This document shows positions 34,292-43,588 of a stretch of 64,000 nt of DNA, in pieces. This DNA is from an uncultured Alsobacter sp. Lineage in GTDB: Bacteria > Pseudomonadota > Alphaproteobacteria > Rhizobiales > Beijerinckiaceae. A model generated the notes under the pieces. The model did no database searches and was not told the origin of the DNA. It saw only the letters and a program-made list of their open reading frames with translations. The stretch's first letter is position 1, and every line of letters begins with the position of its first letter. The translations under genes were made by a program, and so were the position numbers. The DNA is taken from the NCBI RefSeq assembly GCF_945952055.1, contig NZ_CAMFHB010000013.1:62001-126000 (forward strand), given 5' to 3'.

Positions 34292-35725
34292 CTAAGCCGC
34301 GCCCTTCGAGGCCATGGCCGCCACCGGCGCCTCCACGCCGTCGGGGATCGGGCACACATAGGGCGTCCTGGCCGTGCGCCTTGCCAGGTCCGCCTTGGCG
34401 GCGGGAATGAAGCCCGGGTCCATCAACGCGTCGGCGGCGGTGGCGGCGATGACCTTGGCGACGTGGACCATGCCCTTCTTGGCCGCGGGCGACTTGCCCT
34501 GGGCGGTGAGCTGCCAGGAGTGGAAGGGCGTGCCGATGGCGCAGGTGGCGCCGTTCATCTGCACGAGCGGCACGACCCAGCTGACGTCGGCGACGTCCGT
34601 CGAGCCCATCATCGGCGGGCGCACGATCTCGGGCGCCACGACGATGTCGCACAGCGCCTTGTCCTGCGGCTCGCCGAGGCCGAAGCGGGCATAGGCATCG
34701 GCGATGTCGTCCTCGCTGAGCGTCTTCTGGATGTCGCGGGCGAAGGCGCGGTCGGCCTCGTCGAACTCGGGCGGGCCGAGCCGCGAGAGGTTCTTCCACA
34801 TGAGGTCCTCGAGCGGCTTGTTGCCGAGGAGGTTCGACACGGCGCTGAGGACCGTCATCTCGACCTTGGTGTCGGTCATCATCGCCGCGCCCTGGGCGAT
34901 GCGGTGTACGCGGGCCACGAGGTCGCGCATGCCGGGAAGGTTGGGCGACCGGATCGAGTAGCGCACCTTGGCGGTGGCCTGCACCACGTTGGGCGCGATG
35001 CCGCCGCCGTCGATCATGGCGTAGTGCACGCGGCAATCGGACGGCATGTGCTCGCGCATGTAGTTCACGCCGACGTTCATCAGCTCGACGGCATCGAGCG
35101 CGCTGCGCCCGAGATGCGGCGAGCCGGCGGCGTGCGAGGCCCGGCCGGTGAAGGTGAAGTCACAGCGGGAGTTGGCGAGCGAACTCGCCTGGGTCACCTC
35201 CGCGAAGCATTCCGGGTGCCAGCAGAAGGCGAGGTCGACGTCGTCGAAGGCGCCGGCCTTCACCATGAAGGTCTTGCCGGCGCCGCCCTCCTCGGCCGGG
35301 CAGCCGTAGTAGCGCACGCGCGCCTTGACGCCGTTGGCGGCGAGCCAGTCCTTCACGGCGGTGGCGGCGAGCATGGCGCCGGCGCCGAGCAGGTTGTGAC
35401 CGCAGCCATGGCCGTTGCCGTTGGCCTCCACCGGGCGGTGCTCGGCGACACCGGCCTCCTGGCTGAGACCCGGGAGCGCATCGTACTCGCCGAGGATGGC
35501 GATCACCGGTCCCTCGTCGCCCGCCTCGCCCATGACGGCGGTGGGGATGCCGGCGACGTTCTGCGTCACCCGGAAACCCTGGCGCTCCAATTCGGCCGTG
35601 TGCTCGGCGACCGAGCGCACTTCCATGTAGCAGGTCTCGGGCATGGCCCAGACGCGGTCGCTCAGCGCCTCGAACTCCTGGCGCTTGGCGTCGACATAGG
35701 TCCAGATGCTGTGGGTGTTCTGCAT
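34292..35725 (-). CDS. M20 family amidohydrolase, AbgB-like
   Basis: 477-aa dizinc peptidase/amidase. Motifs: I-L-G-E-Y-D-A-L-P-G-L (metal Asp), G-H-G-C-G-H-N-L-L-G, Y-G-C-P-A-E-E-G-G-A-G, and a later metal-ligand pair S-T-D-V-A-D-V-S-W. It matches the p-aminobenzoyl-glutamate hydrolase subunit B type, which cuts an aromatic amide. No AbgA partner is adjacent. The start at 35725 is preferred over the upstream ATG at 35755. It lies 34 bases downstream of a GntR gene on the same strand. Confidence 0.9.
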   Translation of the reverse strand: MQNTHSIWTYVDAKRQEFEALSDRVWAMPETCYMEVRSVAEHTAELERQGFRVTQNVAGIPTAVMGEAGDEGPVIAILGEYDALPGLSQEAGVAEHRPVEANGNGHGCGHNLLGAGAMLAATAVKDWLAANGVKARVRYYGCPAEEGGAGKTFMVKAGAFDDVDLAFCWHPECFAEVTQASSLANSRCDFTFTGRASHAAGSPHLGRSALDAVELMNVGVNYMREHMPSDCRVHYAMIDGGGIAPNVVQATAKVRYSIRSPNLPGMRDLVARVHRIAQGAAMMTDTKVEMTVLSAVSNLLGNKPLEDLMWKNLSRLGPPEFDEADRAFARDIQKTLSEDDIADAYARFGLGEPQDKALCDIVVAPEIVRPPMMGSTDVADVSWVVPLVQMNGATCAIGTPFHSWQLTAQGKSPAAKKGMVHVAKVIAATAADALMDPGFIPAAKADLARRTARTPYVCPIPDGVEAPVAAMASKGAA

Positions 35726-35759
35726 GGCTCGGCCCGCTCGTGGTGGAACGGGCACGAGC

Positions 35760-36422
35760 TTACGCCGACGGATCGGCCGCCGTCATCTTGGCTTCGATGG
35801 ACCGCCAGGATTCCTGCAGCAGCAGCGACATGGCCTGCTCGGCCTTGCTGGGCTCCCGGGCGACCATGTGGGCGATGACGCGCGAGAAGAAGCGGATCGA
35901 GCTCTTGCGCCACTTGGGGTCCGAGAGCGTCGCCTGGCGGATGAAGGCGATCTGGTCCTCGTGCTGCTCGATGACCTCGACGATGCGCTGGTTCGGGCAG
36001 AGCGCGTACATGGCCGCGCGCAGGCGGGCATTGGCCTCGCGGTAGCTCTCGCCGGTGTGCTTCGCGCCGAAGACGTCGTCGGCGAGCGCGGCGAGGCTCT
36101 GCAACTGCTCATCGCTCGCGGTTTCGGTGGCACGGCGGACGGCATAGGGCTCGAGCCGCTGGCGCATCTCGAACACCTTCTCGATGTCGTCGAGCGAGTG
36201 GTGCGGGAAGCGGAACCCGCGGCCGTCCTGAACCAGCAGGCCGTCGCGCGCCAGAAGGGCGAGGGCCTCCCGGGCGGGCGTGCGCGAGACGCCGTAGTCG
36301 CGGGCGATGCCGTGCTCCTGCAGCTTCGCATCGGCCGAGAAGTCGCCCCGGCGGATGGCCTCGCGCAGGTTGTCGTAGACCTGGCTGCGGAGGTCGGGCA
36401 CGCGCTGGATCTTGTCTTTCAT
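35760..36422 (-). CDS. GntR family regulator, FCD domain
   Basis: 220 aa: N-terminal winged helix (Y-G-V-S-R-T-P-A-R-E-A-L-A-L-L) and a C-terminal FCD domain. The start at 36422 (M-K-D-K-I) is preferred over 36455. It is likely co-transcribed with the AbgB-like hydrolase and is divergent from the Rieske oxygenase operon, so it may control both. A GTATAC-centred site lies in the gap. Confidence 0.9.
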   Translation of the reverse strand: MKDKIQRVPDLRSQVYDNLREAIRRGDFSADAKLQEHGIARDYGVSRTPAREALALLARDGLLVQDGRGFRFPHHSLDDIEKVFEMRQRLEPYAVRRATETASDEQLQSLAALADDVFGAKHTGESYREANARLRAAMYALCPNQRIVEVIEQHEDQIAFIRQATLSDPKWRKSSIRFFSRVIAHMVAREPSKAEQAMSLLLQESWRSIEAKMTAADPSA

Positions 36423-36464
36423 GGCCGTCTCCGCTGCGCGTCGGTGATGCGCCATTCCCTCCGC

Positions 36465-36552
36465 GCGTCATCCCCGGGCTTGGCCCGGGGACCCACGACT
36501 TTGCGGCGCCGGGCCGAAGTCGTGGATGGCCGGGCCAAGCCCGGCCAGGACG
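36465..36552. repeat. Intergenic palindromic repeat family A, full copy
   Basis: CCCCGGGC-TTG-GCCCGGGG, ACCCACGACTT, linker, GAAGTCGTGG, GGCCGGGC-CAA-GCCCGGCC, AGGACG. Unlike most copies it sits in a divergent gap, between the GntR gene and the reductase gene. Confidence 0.8.
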
Positions 36553-36615
36553 GCTGAGAGAGGGATGCACGATGTTCCATGATGACCACTTGCAGCCTCG
36601 ATGGGCCTCTCATAA

Positions 36616-36623
36616 CGTATACG
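36616..36623. promoter_or_regulatory. Candidate FCD-GntR operator (CGTATACG core)
   Basis: CGTATACG is a perfect palindrome with the GTATAC core seen at operators of several FCD-type GntR regulators. It lies 93 bases upstream of the reductase start; a TTGACA hexamer at 36656-36661 follows, without an obvious -10. Confidence 0.45.
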
Positions 36624-36709
36624 GTAGACGCCATCCGGTAAGCCGGTCAATCACGTTGACAGGCCGGGGTGGTGGCTCGAAGCTCGGGGAAGGTGACGGG
36701 GCGTTGTCG

Positions 36710-37690
36710 ATGTCGTTTCTGGACCTGAAGGTCGCCACCGCGGCCCGCGAGACGGAACTGATCCGCCGCCTCGTGCTGGAACCCGTCTCGGGCGCGCTGC
36801 CGGCCTTCGAGCCCGGTGCCTCGATCACCCTGCACATCCCGGGCGTGGGCCGGCGTCGCTATTCGCTGGTCAATGCCGATCCGGCGGCCCACGGCACGCC
36901 GCCCAAGCACTACGAGCTGGCCGTGCGGCTGGAGGCCGAGGGCGGCGGGGGCTCGCGCTGGGTGCACCGGCTCAACCCGGGCGACGTGGTGCGCGCCGAG
37001 GCGCCGCTGAACGAGTTCGCGCTGGCGGCCGGCTCCCACCCGGTGCTGCTGCTGGCCGGCGGCATCGGGGTCACACCGCTCATCGCCAAGGCGGCCGCGA
37101 TGAAGGCGCAGGGGCGGCCGTTCCGGTTCGTCTATGCGGCGCGCCGGCGCGAGGACTTCGCCTATCTGCCGGTGCTGCGGGCGCTCGCGGGCGACGACCT
37201 CGTCCTGCATGCCGACGACGAAGCCGGGCGCGTGCTCGACGTTCCCGCCTTACTGGACTCGCTCCCGGCTGGCACGGAGGTCCATGTCTGCGGCCCGAAG
37301 CCCATGCTGGCGGCCGCCGTCGACACGGCGAGGGTGCTCGGCTGGCCCGAGGGCCTGCTCTGCTTCGAGCGCTTCTACAGCCTCGGCGAGGTGGACGACG
37401 CCCCGGCCGCCATGGCCGGCGACGGTTCCTTCGAGGTGGAGATCGCGAGCACGGGGCAGGTCATCACCGTGCCGGCCGACAAGACCATCGTCGCCGCCAT
37501 GCTCGACGCGGGTTTCGACCCGCTGTGCGACTGCATGCGCGGCGAATGCGGCGTCTGCCAGACGACCGTGCTGGAGGGCGTTCCCGACCACCGGGATTCG
37601 ATCCTGAGCGACAGCGAGCGTGCCGCCGGCAAGCTCATCCAGATCTGCATCTCCCGCGCCAAATCCCCCCGCCTGAAACTGGACCTGTAA
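36710..37690 (+). CDS. Rieske oxygenase reductase, PDR/VanB family (FMN, NAD, 2Fe-2S)
   Basis: 326-aa electron-transfer flavoprotein. Order of domains: FMN domain with R-R-Y-S at about 49-52, NAD domain (L-L-A-G-G-I-G-V-T-P, V-C-G-P-K-P-M), then a plant-type 2Fe-2S domain whose ligands are Cys275, Cys280, Cys283 and Cys313 (C-x4-C-x2-C-x29-C). It would pass electrons from NADH to the Rieske oxygenase encoded next. The start at 36710 is the last ATG that keeps the whole FMN domain; the frame is open further upstream. First gene of the oxygenase operon. Confidence 0.9.
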   Translation: MSFLDLKVATAARETELIRRLVLEPVSGALPAFEPGASITLHIPGVGRRRYSLVNADPAAHGTPPKHYELAVRLEAEGGGGSRWVHRLNPGDVVRAEAPLNEFALAAGSHPVLLLAGGIGVTPLIAKAAAMKAQGRPFRFVYAARRREDFAYLPVLRALAGDDLVLHADDEAGRVLDVPALLDSLPAGTEVHVCGPKPMLAAAVDTARVLGWPEGLLCFERFYSLGEVDDAPAAMAGDGSFEVEIASTGQVITVPADKTIVAAMLDAGFDPLCDCMRGECGVCQTTVLEGVPDHRDSILSDSERAAGKLIQICISRAKSPRLKLDL

Positions 37691-37702
37691 GGAGGGCTGA
37701 CC

Positions 37703-39019
37703 ATGGGACGCTACACCGACAATCCCCAGGCCATCCGTGACCTCGTCCGTGAGACGGAGGTTCATCGCGATGTCTATACGGATCCCGAGATCTTCGATCT
37801 CGAGATGAAGCACCTGTTCGCCAACACCTGGGTGCATGTGGGCCATGCCAGCCAGGTGCCCAATCCCGGCGACTACTTCACGACGACCATCGGCTCGCAG
37901 CCGGTGATCATGGTCCGCCACACCGACAACACGGTGAAGGTGCTCTACAACAAGTGCCCCCACAAGGGCACCAAGATCGCCATCGACGGATGCGGCAACG
38001 CGGGCAAGTTCTTCCGCTGCCCCTACCACGCCTGGTCGTTCAAGACCGACGGCAGCCTGCTCGCGATCCCGCTGAAGAAGGGCTACGAGAACACCGGCTT
38101 CGAAGGCAGCCACGCGGCGCAGGGCATGGCGCCGGTGAAGCACGTGAAGAACTACCGCGACTTCGTCTTCGCCAAGATGAACGACGGCGGGCCCGACTTC
38201 GAGACCTTCTTCGGCGACAGCCTGTCGAGCCTCGACAACATGATCGACCGCTCGCCGGTCGGTAAGCTCGAGGTGGCCGGCGGCGTGCTGCGCTACATGC
38301 ACAACTGCAACTGGAAGATGCTGGTCGAGAACCAGACCGACACCTGCCACCCGATGGTCGCGCACGAGAGCTCGGCCGGCACGGCGGTGAACATCTGGAA
38401 GTCGGTCGAGAACACCGGCGTCAAGAAGCCGATGGCGGTCGAGATCTTCGCGCCCTTCATGAGCCCCTACGAGTTCTACGAGGGCATGGGCATCCGGGTG
38501 TGGGACAACGGCCACGGCCACACCGGCGTGAACCATTCGATCCACTCGGACTATTCGGCGATCCCCGGCTACTTCGACCAGATGGTCGCCGCCTATGGCG
38601 AGGAACGGGCCCGCAAGATCCTGGGCGAGAACCGGCACAACACGGTCTACTTCCCCAACATCATGATCAAGGGGCCGATCCAGCTCCTGCGCATCTTCCG
38701 GCCGCTGGCCGCCAACAAGACGCTGGTCGAGAGCTACACCTACCGGCTCGTCGGGGCGCCGGACCTGCTGCTCGAGCGCACGCTCATGTACAACCGGCTC
38801 ATCAACGCCCCGACCTCGGTCGTCGGCCATGACGACCTAGAGATGTACGAGCGCGCCCAGGAGGGCCTCGCGGTCGACGCCAACGTGTGGGTCAACCTGC
38901 AGCGCCTCTACGATCCCGCCGAGCAGGGCCAGCCCGAGGCCGTCAGCAACGGCACGACCGAATGGCAGATGCGCAACCAGTTCCGCGCATGGGCCAAGTA
39001 CATGACGGCCGCGATGTGA
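37703..39019 (+). CDS. Aromatic ring-hydroxylating dioxygenase, alpha subunit
   Basis: 438-aa catalytic subunit. The N-terminal Rieske centre has Cys85-P-His87 and Cys106-P-Y-His109. The catalytic non-haem iron site follows: E-N-x-x-D-x-x-H-x4-H with Asp213, His216 and His221. These enzymes add O2 across an aromatic bond, or demethylate or hydroxylate. The Rieske ligand spacing and the separate beta subunit fit the benzoate/naphthalene group. Substrate unknown. Confidence 0.93.
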   Translation: MGRYTDNPQAIRDLVRETEVHRDVYTDPEIFDLEMKHLFANTWVHVGHASQVPNPGDYFTTTIGSQPVIMVRHTDNTVKVLYNKCPHKGTKIAIDGCGNAGKFFRCPYHAWSFKTDGSLLAIPLKKGYENTGFEGSHAAQGMAPVKHVKNYRDFVFAKMNDGGPDFETFFGDSLSSLDNMIDRSPVGKLEVAGGVLRYMHNCNWKMLVENQTDTCHPMVAHESSAGTAVNIWKSVENTGVKKPMAVEIFAPFMSPYEFYEGMGIRVWDNGHGHTGVNHSIHSDYSAIPGYFDQMVAAYGEERARKILGENRHNTVYFPNIMIKGPIQLLRIFRPLAANKTLVESYTYRLVGAPDLLLERTLMYNRLINAPTSVVGHDDLEMYERAQEGLAVDANVWVNLQRLYDPAEQGQPEAVSNGTTEWQMRNQFRAWAKYMTAAM

Positions 39020-39039
39020 GCGGGAAGGAGACAGCCGTC

Positions 39040-39522
39040 ATGACCCAGCCTTCCGACGCCGATCTCATCGCCTTCGTCGTGCGCGAAGCCCGCATGCTCG
39101 ACGAGCACCGCTTCGAGGAGTGGCTCACGCTCTTCGCCGAGGACGGGAAATACTGGATGCCGCTCGAATGGGGCCAGACCGACCCCGTGCTGACCGGCTC
39201 CCTGATGTACGAGGACCCGCTGCTGCTGCGCATCCGTGTCGAGCGGCTCAAGGGCAACCGCACCTTCTCGCAGAAGCCGAAGAGCCGCTGCCACCACGTG
39301 CTGCAGACGCCGACCGTGGACAGCCGCGACGACGCGGTCGGTGACTACCATCTCTACACGCCGTTCCACTATGTCGAGACGCGGCAGGACGAGCAGACGC
39401 TTTATGCCGGCTGGGCGCGCCACCACCTCGTCCTGCGCGACGGGGCGTTGCGCATCAAGCTGAAGCGCGTCGACCTCGTGAACTGCGACGCCGCCTTCGG
39501 CAACATCCAGCTCTTCATGTAA
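39040..39522 (+). CDS. Aromatic ring-hydroxylating dioxygenase, beta subunit
   Basis: 160-aa structural subunit of the NTF2-like fold, with the family pattern E-A-R-M-L-D-E-H-R-F-E-E-W-L-T-L-F-A-E-D, Y-W-M-P and C-H-H-V-L. The start at 39040 follows the alpha stop by 20 bases with GGAAGGAG before it. Its presence implies an alpha-beta hexamer. Confidence 0.92.
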   Translation: MTQPSDADLIAFVVREARMLDEHRFEEWLTLFAEDGKYWMPLEWGQTDPVLTGSLMYEDPLLLRIRVERLKGNRTFSQKPKSRCHHVLQTPTVDSRDDAVGDYHLYTPFHYVETRQDEQTLYAGWARHHLVLRDGALRIKLKRVDLVNCDAAFGNIQLFM

Positions 39523-39533
39523 GGCCCCCCGCG

Positions 39534-41162
39534 ATGGCAGAGCCGACCACCGTCCACGCGGCGCTGCGCGCGACCGCGGGACGCCACCCCGACCGCCCGT
39601 TCCTGTGCGTCCTGCCGGAAACGGCGGCGATCTACGGGATCGCGGCGGGCGAGATCCCTTATGCGGCGATGCTCGCCGGCGTGGAGGCCCAGGAGGCCGC
39701 CTATCGCCGCGCGGGCATCGGCGCCGGGCACCGGGTCGGCCTGCTGCTGGAGAACCGGCCGGCCTTCTTCCGGCACTGGTTCGCGCTCAACGCGCTCGGC
39801 GCCTCCGTGGTGCCGATCAACCCGGACCTGCGCTCGGCCGAACTCGAATACCTCGTCGGCCATTCCGAGATGTGCGCCGCGGTCGTCCTGCCGAACCGGA
39901 TCGCCGACATCGTGGCGGCCGCCGCCGCGAACGGACGCGCGATCCCGGTCGTCGGCCCGGACGAGGCGCTGCCGCCCGTCACCGATCCGCGCGAGCCGGA
40001 CGCCGCGGCCGGGCGCGACACCGAGTGCGCGCTGCTCTACACCTCCGGCACCACGGGCAAGCCCAAGGGCTGCGTGCTCACCAACACCTACTACCTGAAC
40101 TCCGGCCGCTGGTACGCCACCGTCGGCGGGCTCGTGCAGCTGCGGCCCGGCGTCGAGCGCATGCTCACACCCCTGCCGCTCTTCCACATGAACGCCATGG
40201 CGACCTCGACCATGGCGATGTTGATGTCCGGCGGCTGCCTCACCGTGCTCGATCGTTTCCACCCCAAGACCTGGTGGGCAAGCGTGCGCGAGGCACAGGC
40301 CACCATCGTCCATTATCTCGGCGTCATGCCGCCCATGCTGATGGGCGCGCCGGAGCAGCCGAGCGACCGCGACCACCACGTCGTCTTCGGCTTCGGCGCG
40401 GGGGTCGACGCCAAGCTCCATGGCGCCTTCGAAAAGCGCTTCGGCTTTCCGCTCATCGAGGCCTGGGCGATGACCGAGACGGGGGGCGGCGTGGTCGTCG
40501 TCGCCAACGAGGAGCCACGGCGCCTCGGCATGGCCTGCTTCGGCCGGCCGGATGCCGACACCGAGTACAGGATCGTCCGCGACGACGGCAGCGATTGCGC
40601 CGTCGAGGAGCCGGGCGAGCTGCTGGTGCGCCGCGCCGGGCCCGACCCGCGGCACGGCTTCTTCCGCGAGTACCTGAAGGACCCGCAGGCGACCGAGGAG
40701 GCGTGGGCCGGCGGCTGGTTCCACACCGGCGACGTGGTGCGCCGCGACGCCGAGGGTTTTCTCTACTTCGTCGACCGCAAGAAGAACGTGATCCGCCGCT
40801 CGGGCGAGAACATCGCCGCCGTCGAGGTTGAGAGCGTGCTGCTGCAGCACCCGCAGGTGGCGGCCGCCGCCTGCGCCGCGGCGCCCGACGCGGTGCGCGG
40901 CGACGAGGTCTTCGCCTGCATCGTCGCGCGCACGAAGCCCGCGGACGCCGCCGCGCGGCAGGCGCTCGCCGCCGACATCGTGACCCACTGCCTCGGGCGG
41001 CTCGCCTACTACAAGGCCCCAGGCTACGTCGCCTTCCTCGACGCGCTGCCCGTCACCGCGACCCAAAAGATCCAGCGCGGCACGCTGAAGCAGGTGGTGC
41101 TCGACCTCCTGCAGGATCCCGACGTGGTCGACACGCGCCCCATGAAGTCGCGGAGGTCCTGA
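39534..41162 (+). CDS. AMP-dependent acyl-CoA ligase (CaiC-like)
   Basis: 542 aa. Motifs: L-L-Y-T-S-G-T-T-G-K-P-K-G, E-A-W-A-M-T-E-T-G-G-G, W-F-H-T-G-D-V-V-R-R-D and D-R-K-K-N-V-I-R-R-S-G-E-N-I, then the C-terminal Lys in T-A-T-Q-K-I-Q-R. It would activate an aromatic, hydroxy or short-chain acid to CoA. It is 11 bases after the oxygenase beta gene and one base before the thiolase-like gene, so the CoA ester and the oxygenase belong to one pathway. Confidence 0.9.
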   Translation: MAEPTTVHAALRATAGRHPDRPFLCVLPETAAIYGIAAGEIPYAAMLAGVEAQEAAYRRAGIGAGHRVGLLLENRPAFFRHWFALNALGASVVPINPDLRSAELEYLVGHSEMCAAVVLPNRIADIVAAAAANGRAIPVVGPDEALPPVTDPREPDAAAGRDTECALLYTSGTTGKPKGCVLTNTYYLNSGRWYATVGGLVQLRPGVERMLTPLPLFHMNAMATSTMAMLMSGGCLTVLDRFHPKTWWASVREAQATIVHYLGVMPPMLMGAPEQPSDRDHHVVFGFGAGVDAKLHGAFEKRFGFPLIEAWAMTETGGGVVVVANEEPRRLGMACFGRPDADTEYRIVRDDGSDCAVEEPGELLVRRAGPDPRHGFFREYLKDPQATEEAWAGGWFHTGDVVRRDAEGFLYFVDRKKNVIRRSGENIAAVEVESVLLQHPQVAAAACAAAPDAVRGDEVFACIVARTKPADAAARQALAADIVTHCLGRLAYYKAPGYVAFLDALPVTATQKIQRGTLKQVVLDLLQDPDVVDTRPMKSRRS

Positions 41163-41163
41163 G

Positions 41164-42345
41164 ATGCCGCGCATCGCCCCGGCCCCGCGCCAGGACTACG
41201 GCGACGTCGTGCTCTGCGCGCCGGTGACCGTGCCCTACGAGCGCTACTCGCCGCAGAGCGCCCAGTGGTGGATCGGCCGCGCGCTGAAGGCGCTCGTCGA
41301 CACCGCGGGCCTCGAACCGAAGGACCTCGACGGCTTCCTCGTGTCGAGCTTTTCCCTGTTTCCCGACGCGGCCATCGGGCTCACCCAGCACTACGGGCTC
41401 TCGCCGCGTTGGCTCGACCACATCCCGATGGGCGGGGCGAGCGGTATCCTGTCGCTGCGCAAGGCGGCGCGCGCGGTGCAGAACGGGGACTGCAGCATCG
41501 CCGCCTGCGTCGCGGGCGACACCAACCACGTCGACATGTTCCGCAAGTCTCTGTCGACGTTCAGCCGCTTCGCGCAGGACGCCGTGTTCCCGTACGGCTC
41601 GGGCGGGCCGAATGCGAGCTTCGCGCTGATCGCGCGCAACTACATGGCGATGTACGGCGCGACCCGCGAGGACTTCGGCAAGCTCGCGGTGGCGCAGCGC
41701 CAGAACGCGCTCGCCAATCCGAACGCGCTCATGAAGAAGCCGCTGACGCTCGACGAGTACCTCAACGCGCGGATGATCTCCGACCCGATCGGGCTTTTCG
41801 ACTGCGTGATGCCGTGCGCGGGCGCGGAGGCGTTCCTGGTCATGCGCGAGGCCGAGGCGAAGGCGCTGGGCCTGCCCTTCGTGCGGCTGCTCGGCACCAT
41901 CGAGCGTCACAACGCCCATGCCGGCGACCCGATGCAGCACCGCGGCGGCTGGACCGTCGATATCGGCGAGCTCTGGGCCATGGCGGGCGCGAAGCCCTCC
42001 GACCTCTCCTTCATCCAGACCTATGACGACTATCCCGTGATCTCGACCATGCAGCTCGAGGACCTCGGCCTCTGCGCCAAGGGCGAGGCCAAGGATTTTA
42101 TCAGAGCCAACACGTTCACCGCGGATGGCACGTGCCCGCACAACACGTCGGGCGGGCAGCTCTCCGCCGGGCAGGCGGGGTGTGGCGGCGGCTTCATCGG
42201 GATCACCGAGTCGATCCGCCAATTGACGGACAGCGCGCGGGGCACGCAGGTGAAGGACGCCAGGCTTGGGCTCGTCTCGGGCTTCGGCATGATCACCTAT
42301 GACCGCGGCCTCGCCTCCGGCGCGGCCCTGCTCGGGAGGGCGTGA
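41164..42345 (+). CDS. Thiolase-like protein (SCP-2 type) lacking the catalytic Cys and His
   Basis: 393 aa with the two-halves thiolase fold. At the usual nucleophile position (C-A-S-G) the sequence reads G91-A-S-G, and where thiolases have G-H-P the sequence has G-Q-A (Gln337); the C-terminal Cys motif is replaced by V-S-G-F-G. True Claisen thiolase chemistry is therefore unlikely. Known Cys-less relatives such as Ltp2 work as retro-aldolases with a DUF35 partner, and the next gene encodes a DUF35 protein. This suggests C-C bond cleavage of a hydroxyacyl-CoA, or a scaffold role. Confidence 0.85.
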   Translation: MPRIAPAPRQDYGDVVLCAPVTVPYERYSPQSAQWWIGRALKALVDTAGLEPKDLDGFLVSSFSLFPDAAIGLTQHYGLSPRWLDHIPMGGASGILSLRKAARAVQNGDCSIAACVAGDTNHVDMFRKSLSTFSRFAQDAVFPYGSGGPNASFALIARNYMAMYGATREDFGKLAVAQRQNALANPNALMKKPLTLDEYLNARMISDPIGLFDCVMPCAGAEAFLVMREAEAKALGLPFVRLLGTIERHNAHAGDPMQHRGGWTVDIGELWAMAGAKPSDLSFIQTYDDYPVISTMQLEDLGLCAKGEAKDFIRANTFTADGTCPHNTSGGQLSAGQAGCGGGFIGITESIRQLTDSARGTQVKDARLGLVSGFGMITYDRGLASGAALLGRA

Positions 42346-42346
42346 G

Positions 42347-43588
42347 ATGACCAAGCCTCTCGCTCCGCCGCCGCGCAAGAACCCGCTCAAGCGCACGCGG
42401 CTTCCCGTGCCGCCGCCGGACATGCGCAGCCGCCAGGCGCACATGCTGACCCGCGCGGCCGCCGAAGGCAGCTTCGGCCTGCCGGGCTGCCGCGACTGCG
42501 GCAAGCTGCACTATCCGCCGCGCGATGCCTGTCCGCATTGCCTGTCGTCGCGCATCGCCATGCTGGAGTGCTCGCCGGCCGGCACGCTGGCCGCCGTGAC
42601 GACGACGACGGTGTCGAACAACGTCTACTACCGCGAGCGCAGCCCCTGGCGCAGCGGGATCGTGGTCATGGACGCCGGGCCGAGCGTCGTGTCCCATGTC
42701 CACGGCGACTGCACGGAGCAGGGGAGGGTGCGCCTGGAATGGCGCCTCGACCGCAGCGGCAACGCCGTGGCCTTCGCCGTCCCCGAGGCGCCGACGCCCA
42801 ACATGATGGACGATCCGCAGATGCGCGAGATGACCTTCGATCCCAAGCATCGCCGGGTGCTCGTCACCGACGGCCGCACGCCGGTGGGCCGCGCCGTAGC
42901 CAAGGCGCTGTCCGATGCCGGGGCGTCGCTGGTCTTCGTCGGCATCGCCGACGCCTGGAAGCCGTTCCCGGGGCGGGCGGCGCTCGAGGCGATCAAGGGC
43001 GTCGAGATCGTGCCGCTCGACGTCACCAACGGCGACAGCGTCACGGAACTGGCGGACTCGATCGGCGCGCGCGTCGACATCGTCGTCAACACGACGCAGC
43101 ACATCCGGCCGGGCGGCCTCCTCGACCGCAACGGCGTCGCGGTGGCGCGCGAGGAGCTGGAGGCGGGCTATCTCGGCCTCGTGCGGCTCGCGCAGGCCTT
43201 GGGGCCGGTGATGCGCTTCCGCGGTGCCGACGGGGCCAACAGCGCCTGCGCCTGGGTCAACGTGCTCTCTGTCTACGCGTTGATGCCGTGGCCGGCCTAT
43301 GGCGCATGGTGCGCGTCGCAGGCGGCGATGCTCGGCGCCTCGCTGTCGCTGCGTACGGAGTTGCGGGCCGGCGGTGTCGGCGTGGTGAACGTGTTCACCG
43401 GGCCCACCGAGGACGAGTGGTTCCAGACGCTGCCGCCACCCAAGGTCGGTGCCGAGCCCATCGCGCGGGCCATCGTCGACGCGCTCAGGCGCGGCATCGA
43501 GGACGTCTATGTGGGCGATGTGGCGCAGGACGTGCGGGCCCGGCTCGATCTCAATCCCAAGGCGCTCGAACGGGAGCTCGGAGCATGA
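42347..43588 (+). CDS. DUF35 zinc-ribbon/OB-fold protein fused to a degenerate SDR
   Basis: 413-aa two-domain protein. Residues 1-165: DUF35 with a zinc ribbon (Cys48, Cys51, Cys62, Cys65) and an OB fold. Residues 169-413: SDR fold, but the cofactor motif is T-D-G-R-T-P-V-G (174-181) in place of TGxxxGxG, the NNAG motif is N-T-T-Q (248-251), and the Y-x-x-x-K pair is W321-x3-Gln325, with Ser308 kept. Catalysis and NAD binding are thus probably lost. DUF35 proteins partner with thiolase-fold enzymes; the thiolase-like gene is directly upstream, and an intact SDR follows two genes later. Confidence 0.85.
   Translation: MTKPLAPPPRKNPLKRTRLPVPPPDMRSRQAHMLTRAAAEGSFGLPGCRDCGKLHYPPRDACPHCLSSRIAMLECSPAGTLAAVTTTTVSNNVYYRERSPWRSGIVVMDAGPSVVSHVHGDCTEQGRVRLEWRLDRSGNAVAFAVPEAPTPNMMDDPQMREMTFDPKHRRVLVTDGRTPVGRAVAKALSDAGASLVFVGIADAWKPFPGRAALEAIKGVEIVPLDVTNGDSVTELADSIGARVDIVVNTTQHIRPGGLLDRNGVAVAREELEAGYLGLVRLAQALGPVMRFRGADGANSACAWVNVLSVYALMPWPAYGAWCASQAAMLGASLSLRTELRAGGVGVVNVFTGPTEDEWFQTLPPPKVGAEPIARAIVDALRRGIEDVYVGDVAQDVRARLDLNPKALERELGA

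Noticed and set aside
41164-42345. Ordinary acetyl-CoA acetyltransferase
   Set aside because: Nucleophile Cys and the G-H-P His are both absent, so thiolytic activity is not supported.
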